Shown here one piece after another: positions 1-6,102 of a stretch of DNA of 27,214 nt; the stretch's first letter is position 1, and each line of letters starts with the position of its first letter. A model generated the notes under the pieces. That model searched no databases. It was not told the origin of the DNA and was given only the letters and a program-made list of their open reading frames with translations. A program made the translations under genes and the position numbers. This DNA is from an uncultured Solobacterium sp. (GTDB lineage Bacteria; Bacillota_I; Bacilli_A; Erysipelotrichales; Erysipelotrichaceae): contig CAJOLG010000069.1 in the NCBI GenBank assembly GCA_905235315.1, positions 1 to 27,214 of the forward strand, read 5' to 3'.

Positions 1-26
1 ACGGTTTTTGAAGTACTTAATGGCAT
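1..26 (-). CDS. 5' end of an unidentified gene (partial)
   Basis: An ATG at 26-24 opens a frame reading MPLSTSKT before the window ends. It is preceded by a strong ribosome binding site (AAGGGGAA, 8 nt before the ATG) and, further upstream, by a plausible promoter at 98-126. It also lies just beyond the plsY terminator, so a new transcription unit is expected here. Eight codons are too few to identify the product. The alternative, that the last codons of a plus-strand gene end at a TAA at 26-28, fits the ribosome binding site less well. Confidence 0.42.
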
Positions 27-97
27 AAAATTATTCCCCTTTCTTCGTTTCTGTACAATGTTCTGCTTCGTATCCGGGCAGAAACATTACACCTATA

Positions 98-126
98 GTT
101 ATACGGTAGTTCGAACAAACCGTCCA
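98..126 (-). promoter_or_regulatory. candidate sigma-A promoter for the gene starting at 26
   Basis: On the minus strand, TGGACG (126-121) and TATAAC (103-98) are separated by 17 bp, 4/6 and 5/6 matches to consensus. The predicted start lies near 91, giving a leader of about 65 nt. The spacer contains the palindrome GTTCGAAC, and an AACCGT/ACGGTT inverted repeat overlaps the -35 box, so an operator here is possible. Confidence 0.4.
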
Positions 127-160
127 CGGTTTTTTGCGTTCCGCGGCGGATCTTCCGATC

Positions 161-188
161 AAAAAACATGCGGCATTGACCGCATGTT
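161..188 (-). terminator. rho-independent terminator after plsY
   Basis: A perfect 9-bp stem (165-173 with 180-188) closes a 6-nt loop. On the minus strand it is followed by a U run at 164-161. It begins 6 nt past the plsY stop codon and ends the pgsA-plsY transcript. Confidence 0.85.
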
Positions 189-193
189 CTGTC

Positions 194-832
194 TTACTTT
201 TTCTCGCCGGGAAGCGGGCCCATCCATTTGATTTTGGACTCAGTGCCGTTTTTGATACGCTCAATATTGGAGCGGTGACGGTACACGATAAACGCCCAGA
301 TGACAAGCAGGCATACCGACACAAACAGCGGGTTGTGAATAATCAGAAAACTTGCCAGTACTTCCAGGCCGACTGCCGTCATACTGGAAATCGAAACAAT
401 CCGCGTGATGTAGAGAATCACAAAGAAGGCAATGACCGGAAACAGGAATCCCCAGAACCAGCGGTGATTGATGAAGATTACGAGTCCCAGCATGTATCCG
501 TAGGTTGTGGCAACTGCCTTGCCGCCCTTAAACTGCGCAAAGAGCGGGAAGCAGTGACCGATACAGCAGGCTACACCCGCAAAGGCAATCAGATTGGGAT
601 CGTTTGCGATCAGTGACGCAACTGCCATGGAGATCAGTGCTTTCGCACCGTCCAGTACGGTCACAATGACCGCTGCCGGCTTGCCGAGAACACGGCCCGC
701 ATTGGAGGCGCCGAGATTTCCGGAGCCATACTGACGGATATCTTTTTTATAGAAGAGCTTGCCGATGACAAGCGCCCACGGAATCGATCCGAAGAGATAG
801 CTGATCACCGCAACCAGAATATATTTCAACAT
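194..832 (-). CDS. plsY: glycerol-3-phosphate acyltransferase PlsY
   Basis: This is a 212-residue integral membrane protein that transfers the acyl group of acyl-phosphate to glycerol-3-phosphate, making lysophosphatidic acid, the first step of phospholipid synthesis in most Gram-positives. Family hallmarks are the N-terminal SYLFGSIPWALVIGK segment, GSGNLGASNAGRVLGK around residues 37-52, and GHCFPLFAQFKGGKAVATT, including the HCFP and GGKG-like loops. It has several hydrophobic helices and a basic C-terminus. The ATG at 832 has a GGAGG site 9 nt upstream. It lies 22 bp downstream of pgsA on the same strand, so the two phospholipid genes are probably co-transcribed, and a strong terminator follows. 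Confidence 0.95.
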   Translation of the reverse strand: MLKYILVAVISYLFGSIPWALVIGKLFYKKDIRQYGSGNLGASNAGRVLGKPAAVIVTVLDGAKALISMAVASLIANDPNLIAFAGVACCIGHCFPLFAQFKGGKAVATTYGYMLGLVIFINHRWFWGFLFPVIAFFVILYITRIVSISSMTAVGLEVLASFLIIHNPLFVSVCLLVIWAFIVYRHRSNIERIKNGTESKIKWMGPLPGEKK

Positions 833-854
833 TTGTCATAACCTCCCGACAGGC

Positions 855-1379
855 TCAGTCTGCGTTTTTGAAGACGTCTTTGTTTTTCCAGAAATACTCA
901 ATTCCGGAGTAAACCGTTGTGCCGACGATCACGATGACGCAGATAAGGTTCAGCCATGACGGAATGCCAAACAGCATGAGGCACAGGCAGACCATTGTGG
1001 ATGCGGTCTTCACCTTGCCGGACCATGCGGCGGCGATAACCTTGCCCTGCTCTACCGCAACCAGACGCATACCCGATACCGCAAACTCGCGGAACAGCAC
1101 GATTGCCAGGGCCCAGCCGGGCATCTGATGCGCTTCCACGAACCAGCACATCGCGGACATGACAAGGATCTTGTCCGCAAGGGGATCCATGAATTTGCCG
1201 AAGTTCGTGATCTGGTTATAATGCCTTGCGATATATCCGTCCAGAAGGTCGGTCAGGCTTGCGACAATAAATATCAGAAGTGCCCAGTAGTTGGAGCCGG
1301 GGAATCCGGCATACAGCACTCCGAGAAATACGGGCACGAGAATAATACGAAGTAATGTAAGTTTGTTAGCGGTTGTCAT
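855..1379 (-). CDS. pgsA: CDP-diacylglycerol--glycerol-3-phosphate 3-phosphatidyltransferase
   Basis: This 174-residue membrane enzyme makes phosphatidylglycerolphosphate from CDP-diacylglycerol and glycerol-3-phosphate. The full CDP-alcohol phosphotransferase signature, D-x2-DG-x2-AR-x8-G-x3-D-x3-D, is present: DLLDGYIAR, then G, D and D in GKFMDPLADK. Four or more hydrophobic helices follow, as expected of the family. The ATG at 1379 has a GGAGG site 10 nt upstream. It leads a two-gene unit with plsY. A TACAAT box at 1410-1405 in the 53-bp gap upstream could be a -10 element, but no good -35 is visible. Confidence 0.95.
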   Translation of the reverse strand: MTTANKLTLLRIILVPVFLGVLYAGFPGSNYWALLIFIVASLTDLLDGYIARHYNQITNFGKFMDPLADKILVMSAMCWFVEAHQMPGWALAIVLFREFAVSGMRLVAVEQGKVIAAAWSGKVKTASTMVCLCLMLFGIPSWLNLICVIVIVGTTVYSGIEYFWKNKDVFKNAD

Positions 1380-1432
1380 ATAACATTTACCTCCACAACT
1401 GTCTATTGTACATCAAACCGGAAACGGGTTCA

Positions 1433-1630
1433 TTACTCATTCTGCGGCCGCTTAACATACGAATTCGGATCCGTGTTCGCGTGCCACACATCCTCGTTGT
1501 GACCCGGGATCTTTGTCTTCTCCGTGTCACCCGTAATATCAAACGGGTTTTCCAGTCCGCCGTTTACTTTGCTGTCGTTCTCTTCACTGAGTTTGTGTTC
1601 TTCATTTTTTTTCAATAAATGTTTTTTCAT
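1433..1630 (-). CDS. small peptide with double-glycine leader (peptide B)
   Basis: The gene encodes 65 residues. The first 25 look like a Gly-Gly secretion leader: a basic start, then KLSEENDSKVNGG, matching the LSxEEL..V.GG pattern cleaved by peptidase-containing ABC transporters. Cleavage would release about 40 polar residues containing IPGHNEDVWH. The gene at 1734-1898 has the same architecture and a matching VPGGNEDIYR motif, so the two are probable paralogues. The ATG at 1630 is chosen because the leader aligns from it. An in-frame GTG at 1657 would add nine residues, and the ribosome binding site (GAGGTTGAAAG) is weak and distant. No processing transporter or modification enzyme is visible in the window. 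A bacteriocin-like, signalling or RiPP precursor role is inference. Confidence 0.72.
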   Translation of the reverse strand: MKKHLLKKNEEHKLSEENDSKVNGGLENPFDITGDTEKTKIPGHNEDVWHANTDPNSYVKRPQNE

Positions 1631-1691
1631 AGTGCTTCTTTCAACCTCATCTATCACTGCGCATGCATGATACGATTAAATTTTATTATAA

Positions 1692-1714
1692 ATGCCGGCA
1701 TTGCGTGCCGGCAT
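1692..1714 (-). terminator. hairpin between the two small peptide genes
   Basis: A perfect 9-bp GC-rich stem (1692-1700 with 1706-1714) closes a 5-nt loop 19 nt after the stop codon of the upstream peptide gene. On the minus strand an AU-rich tract (UUAUAAUAAAAUUU) follows rather than a clean U run. It may be a weak or partial terminator, or a stabilising hairpin that sets the ratio of the two peptides. A TATAAT hexamer at 1690-1685 directly follows the stem and could be a -10 box for the second gene. Confidence 0.5.
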
Positions 1715-1733
1715 CTTTCAGAAAATTCAGGAA

Positions 1734-1898
1734 TTAACGTCTGCGGTAAATATCCTCATTTCCGCCCGGAACATTCTTTCCGTGGTAGGGCGAGTCATCC
1801 TCATCAACCAGTATCGTATCTTCCCGTGGCACCAGAGCGCCTCCGTTTACGAACGTCAAGAGTTCTTCATCAAGCTTCATCTTATTCAGGTTCTTCAT
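1734..1898 (-). CDS. small peptide with double-glycine leader (peptide A)
   Basis: A 54-residue product begins at the ATG at 1898-1896, with a strong GGAGGG site 9 nt upstream, and stops at TAA 1736-1734. Its first 20 residues (MKNLNKMKLDEELLTFVNGG) are a textbook-like double-glycine leader. The predicted 34-residue mature part is acidic in the middle (VDEDDSPYHG) and ends NVPGGNEDIYRRR. The neighbouring gene at 1433-1630 shares both the VNGG leader end and the PG-x-NED motif. The stretch 1899-2081 upstream holds the glycerol-operon terminator and a short open frame that overlaps this ATG by ATGA. No cysteines are present, which argues against a lantibiotic. Function is unknown; export by a Gly-Gly-processing transporter is inferred from the leader alone. 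Confidence 0.75.
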   Translation of the reverse strand: MKNLNKMKLDEELLTFVNGGALVPREDTILVDEDDSPYHGKNVPGGNEDIYRRR

Positions 1899-2010
1899 AA
1901 GGTGTTACCCTCCTGCAGGCGTTCTGGTTTCGCTTCATAGTACATACGCATATCGGAACCGTAATCCACGCGGTTTGAACCATTTTCGCTCAGATTTTTC
2001 TTCAGATATG

Positions 2011-2053
2011 AAAAAAGGGTATCCCGCCCGGGGACTCCGGACAGATACCCTTT
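2011..2053 (-). terminator. rho-independent terminator of the glycerol operon
   Basis: A perfect 10-bp stem (2014-2023 with 2044-2053) encloses a GC-rich 20-nt loop. On the minus strand the AAAGGGTATC arm comes first and the GATACCCTTT arm runs into further U residues (2013-2011). It starts 28 nt beyond the stop of the DUF1667 gene and separates the glycerol genes from the small peptide genes. Confidence 0.9.
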
Positions 2054-2081
2054 CTCTGTGTACCGATGAAGCGTACCCGGC

Positions 2082-2441
2082 TCAGAGGACGTTTCTTGTC
2101 GCTACGACATTCACGCCGGTTCCGAGTACATCCTCGATAATGACATCGCCGATCTTTACAGGCGCTGTTACACGCACTGCGTCAATCGCCTTCATGCATT
2201 CCGCAATCTTGTCCTTCGGAATGTTTCCTGCGGTTTTAACCGAGCATCTCGGCTTATCGCCGCCGTCGACCACAACCGTCGAAGTAACGGTGCGTTCCGG
2301 ATGGATCACTTCATTGCGGGCGTACTTGTCGCCGATCGCACAGGTGTTTCCATTAACCGAAAGGATCTCTGTTCCTTCGAGTTCAACGGTGATCTGGCAG
2401 CCCATCGGGCAGCCAATGCATGTCAGTTCTCTTTTCTCCAT
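2082..2441 (-). CDS. DUF1667 cysteine-rich protein of the glycerol operon
   Basis: This 119-residue protein belongs to the DUF1667 family, which is habitually encoded next to GlpA/GlpB-like flavoproteins in anaerobic Bacillota. The N-terminus carries C8-x2-C11-x3-C15 (CIGCPMGC), followed by C34, C66 and C82. This looks like a metal or Fe-S binding site, so a role as an electron-transfer subunit of an anaerobic glycerol-3-phosphate dehydrogenase is plausible but inferred. The ATG at 2441 is preferred over an upstream in-frame start because a GAGGC site in the end of the preceding gene lies 9 nt before it. Only 1 bp separates it from the preceding stop, so translation is probably coupled. It is the last gene of the operon. 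Confidence 0.9.
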   Translation of the reverse strand: MEKRELTCIGCPMGCQITVELEGTEILSVNGNTCAIGDKYARNEVIHPERTVTSTVVVDGGDKPRCSVKTAGNIPKDKIAECMKAIDAVRVTAPVKIGDVIIEDVLGTGVNVVATRNVL

Positions 2442-2442
2442 G

Positions 2443-3711
2443 TTATTCTGCCTCAATCTTTACCGTAATGGTCTTCAGATCCGGTTTCTCAAGAAGTTTC
2501 TTCTTCTGCAGGATGACCTGTTCCATTTCACCCGGCGCAAGGATCCGCTTCTTGTTGTGCATTACACGCTCGTCATCGAAGTATACGCTGACGAAGGATT
2601 CCTTGAATACCGCACCGACACGGAAGCGGACGGTCAGGAGATCTTCCATCTTGTCCACATCGATCGTGCACGGTACCGTGTAACGCGCACCGTCCGTTGC
2701 CTTGACATCGACTACATGTCCGGCCGCCTCATCTTTTCCGCCGTTCTTTACGAACTTCGCCGCATTGGAACCTGCCTTTGTCGCTTCTTCCGAAACGTAG
2801 TCGACGAGGTCGTGAACATGCAGTACATTACCGCAGGCGAATACACCCGGAATGTTGGTCTCAAGACTTTCGTTGACGATCGGCCCGCTGGTGATCGGAT
2901 TCATCTGGATGCCGGCTTTGTTCGAAAGCTCGTTCTCCGGAATGAGACCGCAGGACAGCAGCAGCGTATCGCAGGTATAGCGCTCTTCCGTTCCCGGAAT
3001 CGGCTTACTGTGGGAATCCACGGCAGCGATCGTAACCGCTGTGACATGTTCCTTGCCCTCAATGTCCACTACGGTGTGGGAGAGCTTCAGCGGAATGTCG
3101 AAGTCATTCAGACACTGAACGATATTACGCTTCAGACCGCCGGAGTACGGAAGCAGCTCTGCCACTACCTTGACCTTTGCGCCTTCGAGCGTCATACGTC
3201 TTGCCATAATCAGGCCGATATCACCGGATCCGAGAATGACAACTTCACGGCCCGGCATATAGCCTTCGATGTTTACCAGGCGCTGTGCCGTACCTGCGGA
3301 GAAGATTCCCGCCGGACGGTAGCCCGGAATGTTGAGAGCGCCTCTGGGACGTTCCCGGCAGCCCATGGCCAGAATGACCGCACCTGCCTGAATCTGATAC
3401 ATGCCGTCTGTCCGGCTCATCGCGGTAACGACGCGCTCCGGAGAGATGTCCATGACCATGGTGTTGAGCCTGTACTCGATCTTTTCTTCCAGCACCTGCT
3501 CAATAAAGCGGTACGCATACTCCGGTCCGGTCAGCTCTTCCTTGAAGGTATGCAGACCGAAGCCGTTGTGAATGCACTGGTTCAGAATTCCGCCAAGTTC
3601 CTTGTCGCGTTCGAGAATAAGAATCTTCTCGATTCCGGCTTTCCGCGCGGAGACTGCAGCCGCAAGGCCAGCAGGTCCGCCGCCGATGATTACAATATCG
3701 TACGAAATCAT
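2443..3711 (-). CDS. FAD-dependent oxidoreductase, GlpB-like partner subunit
   Basis: The product is a 422-residue pyridine nucleotide-disulfide oxidoreductase-type flavoprotein. It has an N-terminal FAD Rossmann motif (VIIGGGPAGLAAA, near residue 7), a GCRERPRG segment, a second dinucleotide-binding motif (VVILGSGDIGLIMARR, middle of the protein) and a C-terminal FAD-contacting stretch, GVFACGNVLHVHDLVDYV. Proteins of this type, encoded with a GlpA homologue and a DUF1667 protein, are regarded as the counterpart of GlpB in anaerobic glycerol-3-phosphate oxidation. It overlaps the upstream dehydrogenase by ATGA, which implies translational coupling and a complex. The electron acceptor is not evident from the sequence. 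Confidence 0.9.
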   Translation of the reverse strand: MISYDIVIIGGGPAGLAAAVSARKAGIEKILILERDKELGGILNQCIHNGFGLHTFKEELTGPEYAYRFIEQVLEEKIEYRLNTMVMDISPERVVTAMSRTDGMYQIQAGAVILAMGCRERPRGALNIPGYRPAGIFSAGTAQRLVNIEGYMPGREVVILGSGDIGLIMARRMTLEGAKVKVVAELLPYSGGLKRNIVQCLNDFDIPLKLSHTVVDIEGKEHVTAVTIAAVDSHSKPIPGTEERYTCDTLLLSCGLIPENELSNKAGIQMNPITSGPIVNESLETNIPGVFACGNVLHVHDLVDYVSEEATKAGSNAAKFVKNGGKDEAAGHVVDVKATDGARYTVPCTIDVDKMEDLLTVRFRVGAVFKESFVSVYFDDERVMHNKKRILAPGEMEQVILQKKKLLEKPDLKTITVKIEAE

Positions 3712-5159
3712 GCTTCGCCTCCGTTTGTGCCCTTGGTTCTTTCCATGACAATATTACTGCGGCCGCCGCTCTTGGTTACTTCTTCCAGCGGGAGTCCGAG
3801 TTCGCGGTTGATAATTTCCATTACACGCGGTGAGCAGAACCCTGCCTGGCATCTTCCCATACCGGCACGGGTGCGGCGCTTGACACCGTCAAGGCTGCGG
3901 GCACCGAGCGGCCGGTGGATCGCATCGATGATTTCACCTTCGGAAATGGACTCGCAGCGGCAGATGATCTGACCATATGCCGGCTGCTGTTTAATCAGTT
4001 CGTTGCGCTCTTCAATGGAGAGGTTCGACGGGTTCAGGATGCCCTTGCGTTTGGCAATCCAGTTTTCCTTTTCGGTAAGACCCATCTTTTCCTTCAGCAT
4101 TCCGGCGATGTATTCGCCGATTGCCGGACAGGAGGTAAGTCCCGGAGACTCAATTCCTGCGCAGTCAATGAAATGCGGCGCATCTTCGACTTCTTTCAGG
4201 ATGAACTCATGGTTCGCTTCATGTGCACGGAGACCGGCAAATGAGGTGATGACCTTGCGCATCGGCAGATTCTTTACATGATCGTTCGCCTTCGCGATCA
4301 GATCCGCGATACCGGCAGCGGTGGTGTTGTTGCCTTCCTTGTTCTCAAGGTCAACCGCGGTCGGGCCGACGATCAGGTTGCCGTGAATGGTCGGGGACAC
4401 GAGAACGCCCTTGCCGAGGTTGGTCGGCTGCGGGAAGATCGTATGTTTTACATGATTGCCGACTTCCTTGTCGAGCAGGCAGTAGTCACCGCGGCGCGGT
4501 GTGATTTTGATCTTATTCTCGCTGACCATGTTGTGGATGATGTCGGCATAAACACCTGCAGCGTTTACAACATACTTCGCAGTATATTCACCGTTATTGG
4601 TGCGCAGGTGCCAGATTCCGTCATCATCATGGCAGATGTCTTCCACTTTCGTATTGAAACGGAATTCAACCCCGTTCTCAGCTGCGTTTTCTGCCATGGC
4701 AATATTCAGCATAAACGGACAGATGATTCCGCTTGTCGGAGCGTACAGCGCTCCTTCCACATTGTCGGAAAGGTTCGGCTCCATCTCAAGGGCTTCTTCC
4801 CGATTGAGAATGCGGAGCTCTTTGACACCGTTGGCAACACCGCGGTCATACAGTGTCTGGAGCCCGTCAAGCGCTTCCTTGTGGATGCATACAACCATTG
4901 CGCCGTTTCTGTCAAACGGAATATCCAGGTCTTCTGCGAGCTGGCCCATCAGTTCATTTCCTCTGACATTCATCTTTGCCATGAGGGAGCCTTCCGCCGC
5001 ATCGAAGCCGGCGTGAACAATCGCCGAATTCGCTTTGGATGTTCCTTCACAGACGTCTTCGCATTTTTCCAATACGCAAACGCTTGCGTTGTAGCGCGAA
5101 AGCTGTCTCGCGACAGAACTGCCGGTAACTCCCGCGCCAATGATAATTACGTCATACAT
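3708..5159 (-). CDS. glpA: glycerol-3-phosphate dehydrogenase, GlpA-like, with BFD-type [2Fe-2S] domain
   Basis: The product has 483 residues. The N-terminal FAD-binding DAO domain opens with DVIIIGAGVTGSSVARQLS and contains the characteristic TSKANSAIVHAGFD segment. The C-terminal part is a BFD-like [2Fe-2S] domain with cysteines C400-x-C402 (ICRCES) and C437-x4-C442 (GRCQAGFC). This architecture fits oxidation of glycerol-3-phosphate to dihydroxyacetone phosphate without an H2O2-forming oxidase. Position after glpK and glpF, and coupling to the GlpB-like flavoprotein, support that. The ATG at 5159 has AGAGG 9 nt upstream. The alternative reading, a generic 2-hydroxyacid dehydrogenase of the same fold, is less likely given the operon. 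Confidence 0.88.
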   Translation of the reverse strand: MYDVIIIGAGVTGSSVARQLSRYNASVCVLEKCEDVCEGTSKANSAIVHAGFDAAEGSLMAKMNVRGNELMGQLAEDLDIPFDRNGAMVVCIHKEALDGLQTLYDRGVANGVKELRILNREEALEMEPNLSDNVEGALYAPTSGIICPFMLNIAMAENAAENGVEFRFNTKVEDICHDDDGIWHLRTNNGEYTAKYVVNAAGVYADIIHNMVSENKIKITPRRGDYCLLDKEVGNHVKHTIFPQPTNLGKGVLVSPTIHGNLIVGPTAVDLENKEGNNTTAAGIADLIAKANDHVKNLPMRKVITSFAGLRAHEANHEFILKEVEDAPHFIDCAGIESPGLTSCPAIGEYIAGMLKEKMGLTEKENWIAKRKGILNPSNLSIEERNELIKQQPAYGQIICRCESISEGEIIDAIHRPLGARSLDGVKRRTRAGMGRCQAGFCSPRVMEIINRELGLPLEEVTKSGGRSNIVMERTKGTNGGEA

Positions 5160-5198
5160 TATTATTTTCCTCTTTGAAATAATCTATGGTATGGATGC

Positions 5199-5222
5199 CG
5201 TACCGTGCGGCCGCACGGTACG
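5199..5222. repeat. 24-bp perfect palindrome in the glpF-glpA gap
   Basis: The two 12-base halves (CGTACCGTGCGG and its complement) meet without a loop around a NotI-like GCGGCCGC core. It sits between the glpF hairpins and the ribosome binding site of the glpA-like gene. No U tract follows on either strand, so it is not a normal terminator. It could be a protein-binding site or an mRNA processing or stabilising hairpin; the sequence does not decide. Confidence 0.7.
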
Positions 5223-5241
5223 CGCAGCCATGTAATTACGG

Positions 5242-5287
5242 AAAAGAGGAATCGGCAATGTACACACATGGGCTATGCCGATTCCTC
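5242..5287 (-). terminator. stem-loop after glpF, possible attenuating terminator
   Basis: A 12-bp perfect stem (5246-5257 with 5276-5287) with an 18-nt loop is followed on the minus strand by UUUU. A smaller AU-rich hairpin (5302-5309 with 5318-5325) lies just upstream. Lying inside the operon, it may partly terminate transcription so that glpK and glpF are made in excess over the dehydrogenase genes. Confidence 0.55.
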
Positions 5288-5337
5288 CAGCTTATGTGCT
5301 AATTAACAACGGTTGGTTTGTTAATCGATGTTGGGGA

Positions 5338-6044
5338 TTAAGCGAATACTGCCATCCAGAGCAGGGATGCGGCGATTGCGCCACAGATCGGAGCAGCTAC
5401 AGGAATCCATCCATAAGCCCAGTCCGGATCTTTGTTGCCCTTGTTCGGAGCAAGCAGCTGGTAAGCAAGACGCGGAGCAGCATCTCTCGCTGCGTTCATA
5501 GCATAACCTGTGAGACCGCCGAAGGAAGCACCGCAGGCAACGATGACGCCGTATACGAGAACCCAGGAAACTCCGGAAGCACCTGCATCACCCGGAATGG
5601 AAGCGAGGGTGAATACGAGAACGAATGTAGCTACGAACTCAGAGAGGAAGTTCAGACCCGTGTTGCGGATCGAAGGTCCAGTGGAGAAGCAGCCGCGGAT
5701 TGTAGCGTCGTCATCAGTAGCCTTGATGTGATCTGCATAGAGAACCATCAGGATCGCTGCGCCGCAGAACCGAGCATCTGAGCAATGATGTAGCCCGGAA
5801 CCTGACCCCAAGGGAATGCGCCGCGGATTGCCGCGCCGATTGTGACTGCCGGGTTGAAGTGAGCACCGGAAGCAGCGCCGAATGTGAATGCCGGAACCAT
5901 AACTGCCATACCCCAACCGATGAGGATGTGGACAGTGTTTCCGCCCTTCATGCCGGACTTGTTCAGGGAAACGTTGCAGCAAACACCGTCACCCAGAAGA
6001 ACCAGGAACATTGTTCCGATAAATTCTGCGATTAATGCTTTCAT
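5338..6044 (-). pseudogene. glpF: glycerol facilitator (aquaporin family), frameshifted
   Basis: Two frames together encode one MIP-family channel of about 235 residues for glycerol uptake. The first runs from ATG 6044 and gives residues 1-92, including the first NPA box (HFNPAVTIG, N64-A66), then falls out of frame. The second continues from about 5768 to the stop at 5338 and contains GLTGYAMNAARDAAPR, equivalent to the second box (normally NPARD), so here it reads NAARD. The break is near 5766-5771, where CTC-GG-TTC-TGC lacks one base relative to a continuous reading. It may be a real inactivating deletion or a sequencing error; the rest of the frame is well preserved. The ribosome binding site GAGGAG lies 13 nt before the ATG. 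It lies between glpK and the dehydrogenase genes. Confidence 0.88.
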
Positions 6045-6102
6045 GATTTTTTTCTATCTCCTCTAATAATTATGTTTTTGAATGAAACCTGTTGAATATG
6101 TG

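Noticed and set aside
1..28. Possible C-terminus of a plus-strand gene (frame ending LMA and TAA)
   Set aside because: Only nine codons are visible, while the minus strand has a strong ribosome binding site, ATG and promoter in the same place.
134..616. Plus-strand 160-codon frame over plsY
   Set aside because: It is a shadow of plsY and crosses the plsY terminator; no ribosome binding site was seen.
1975..3972. Very long plus-strand open frame (665 codons) across the glycerol genes
   Set aside because: It is antisense to two well-identified flavoprotein genes and the DUF1667 gene, and its translation has no recognisable motifs. It arises from codon bias of the true minus-strand genes.
5199..5222. 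Palindrome as an integration site or mobile-element end
   Set aside because: No integrase, direct repeats or transposase genes flank it; it sits inside an intact operon order.
5766..5771. Programmed frameshifting in glpF
   Set aside because: There is no slippery heptamer or downstream pseudoknot, and GlpF is not known to need it. A mutation or sequence error is simpler.
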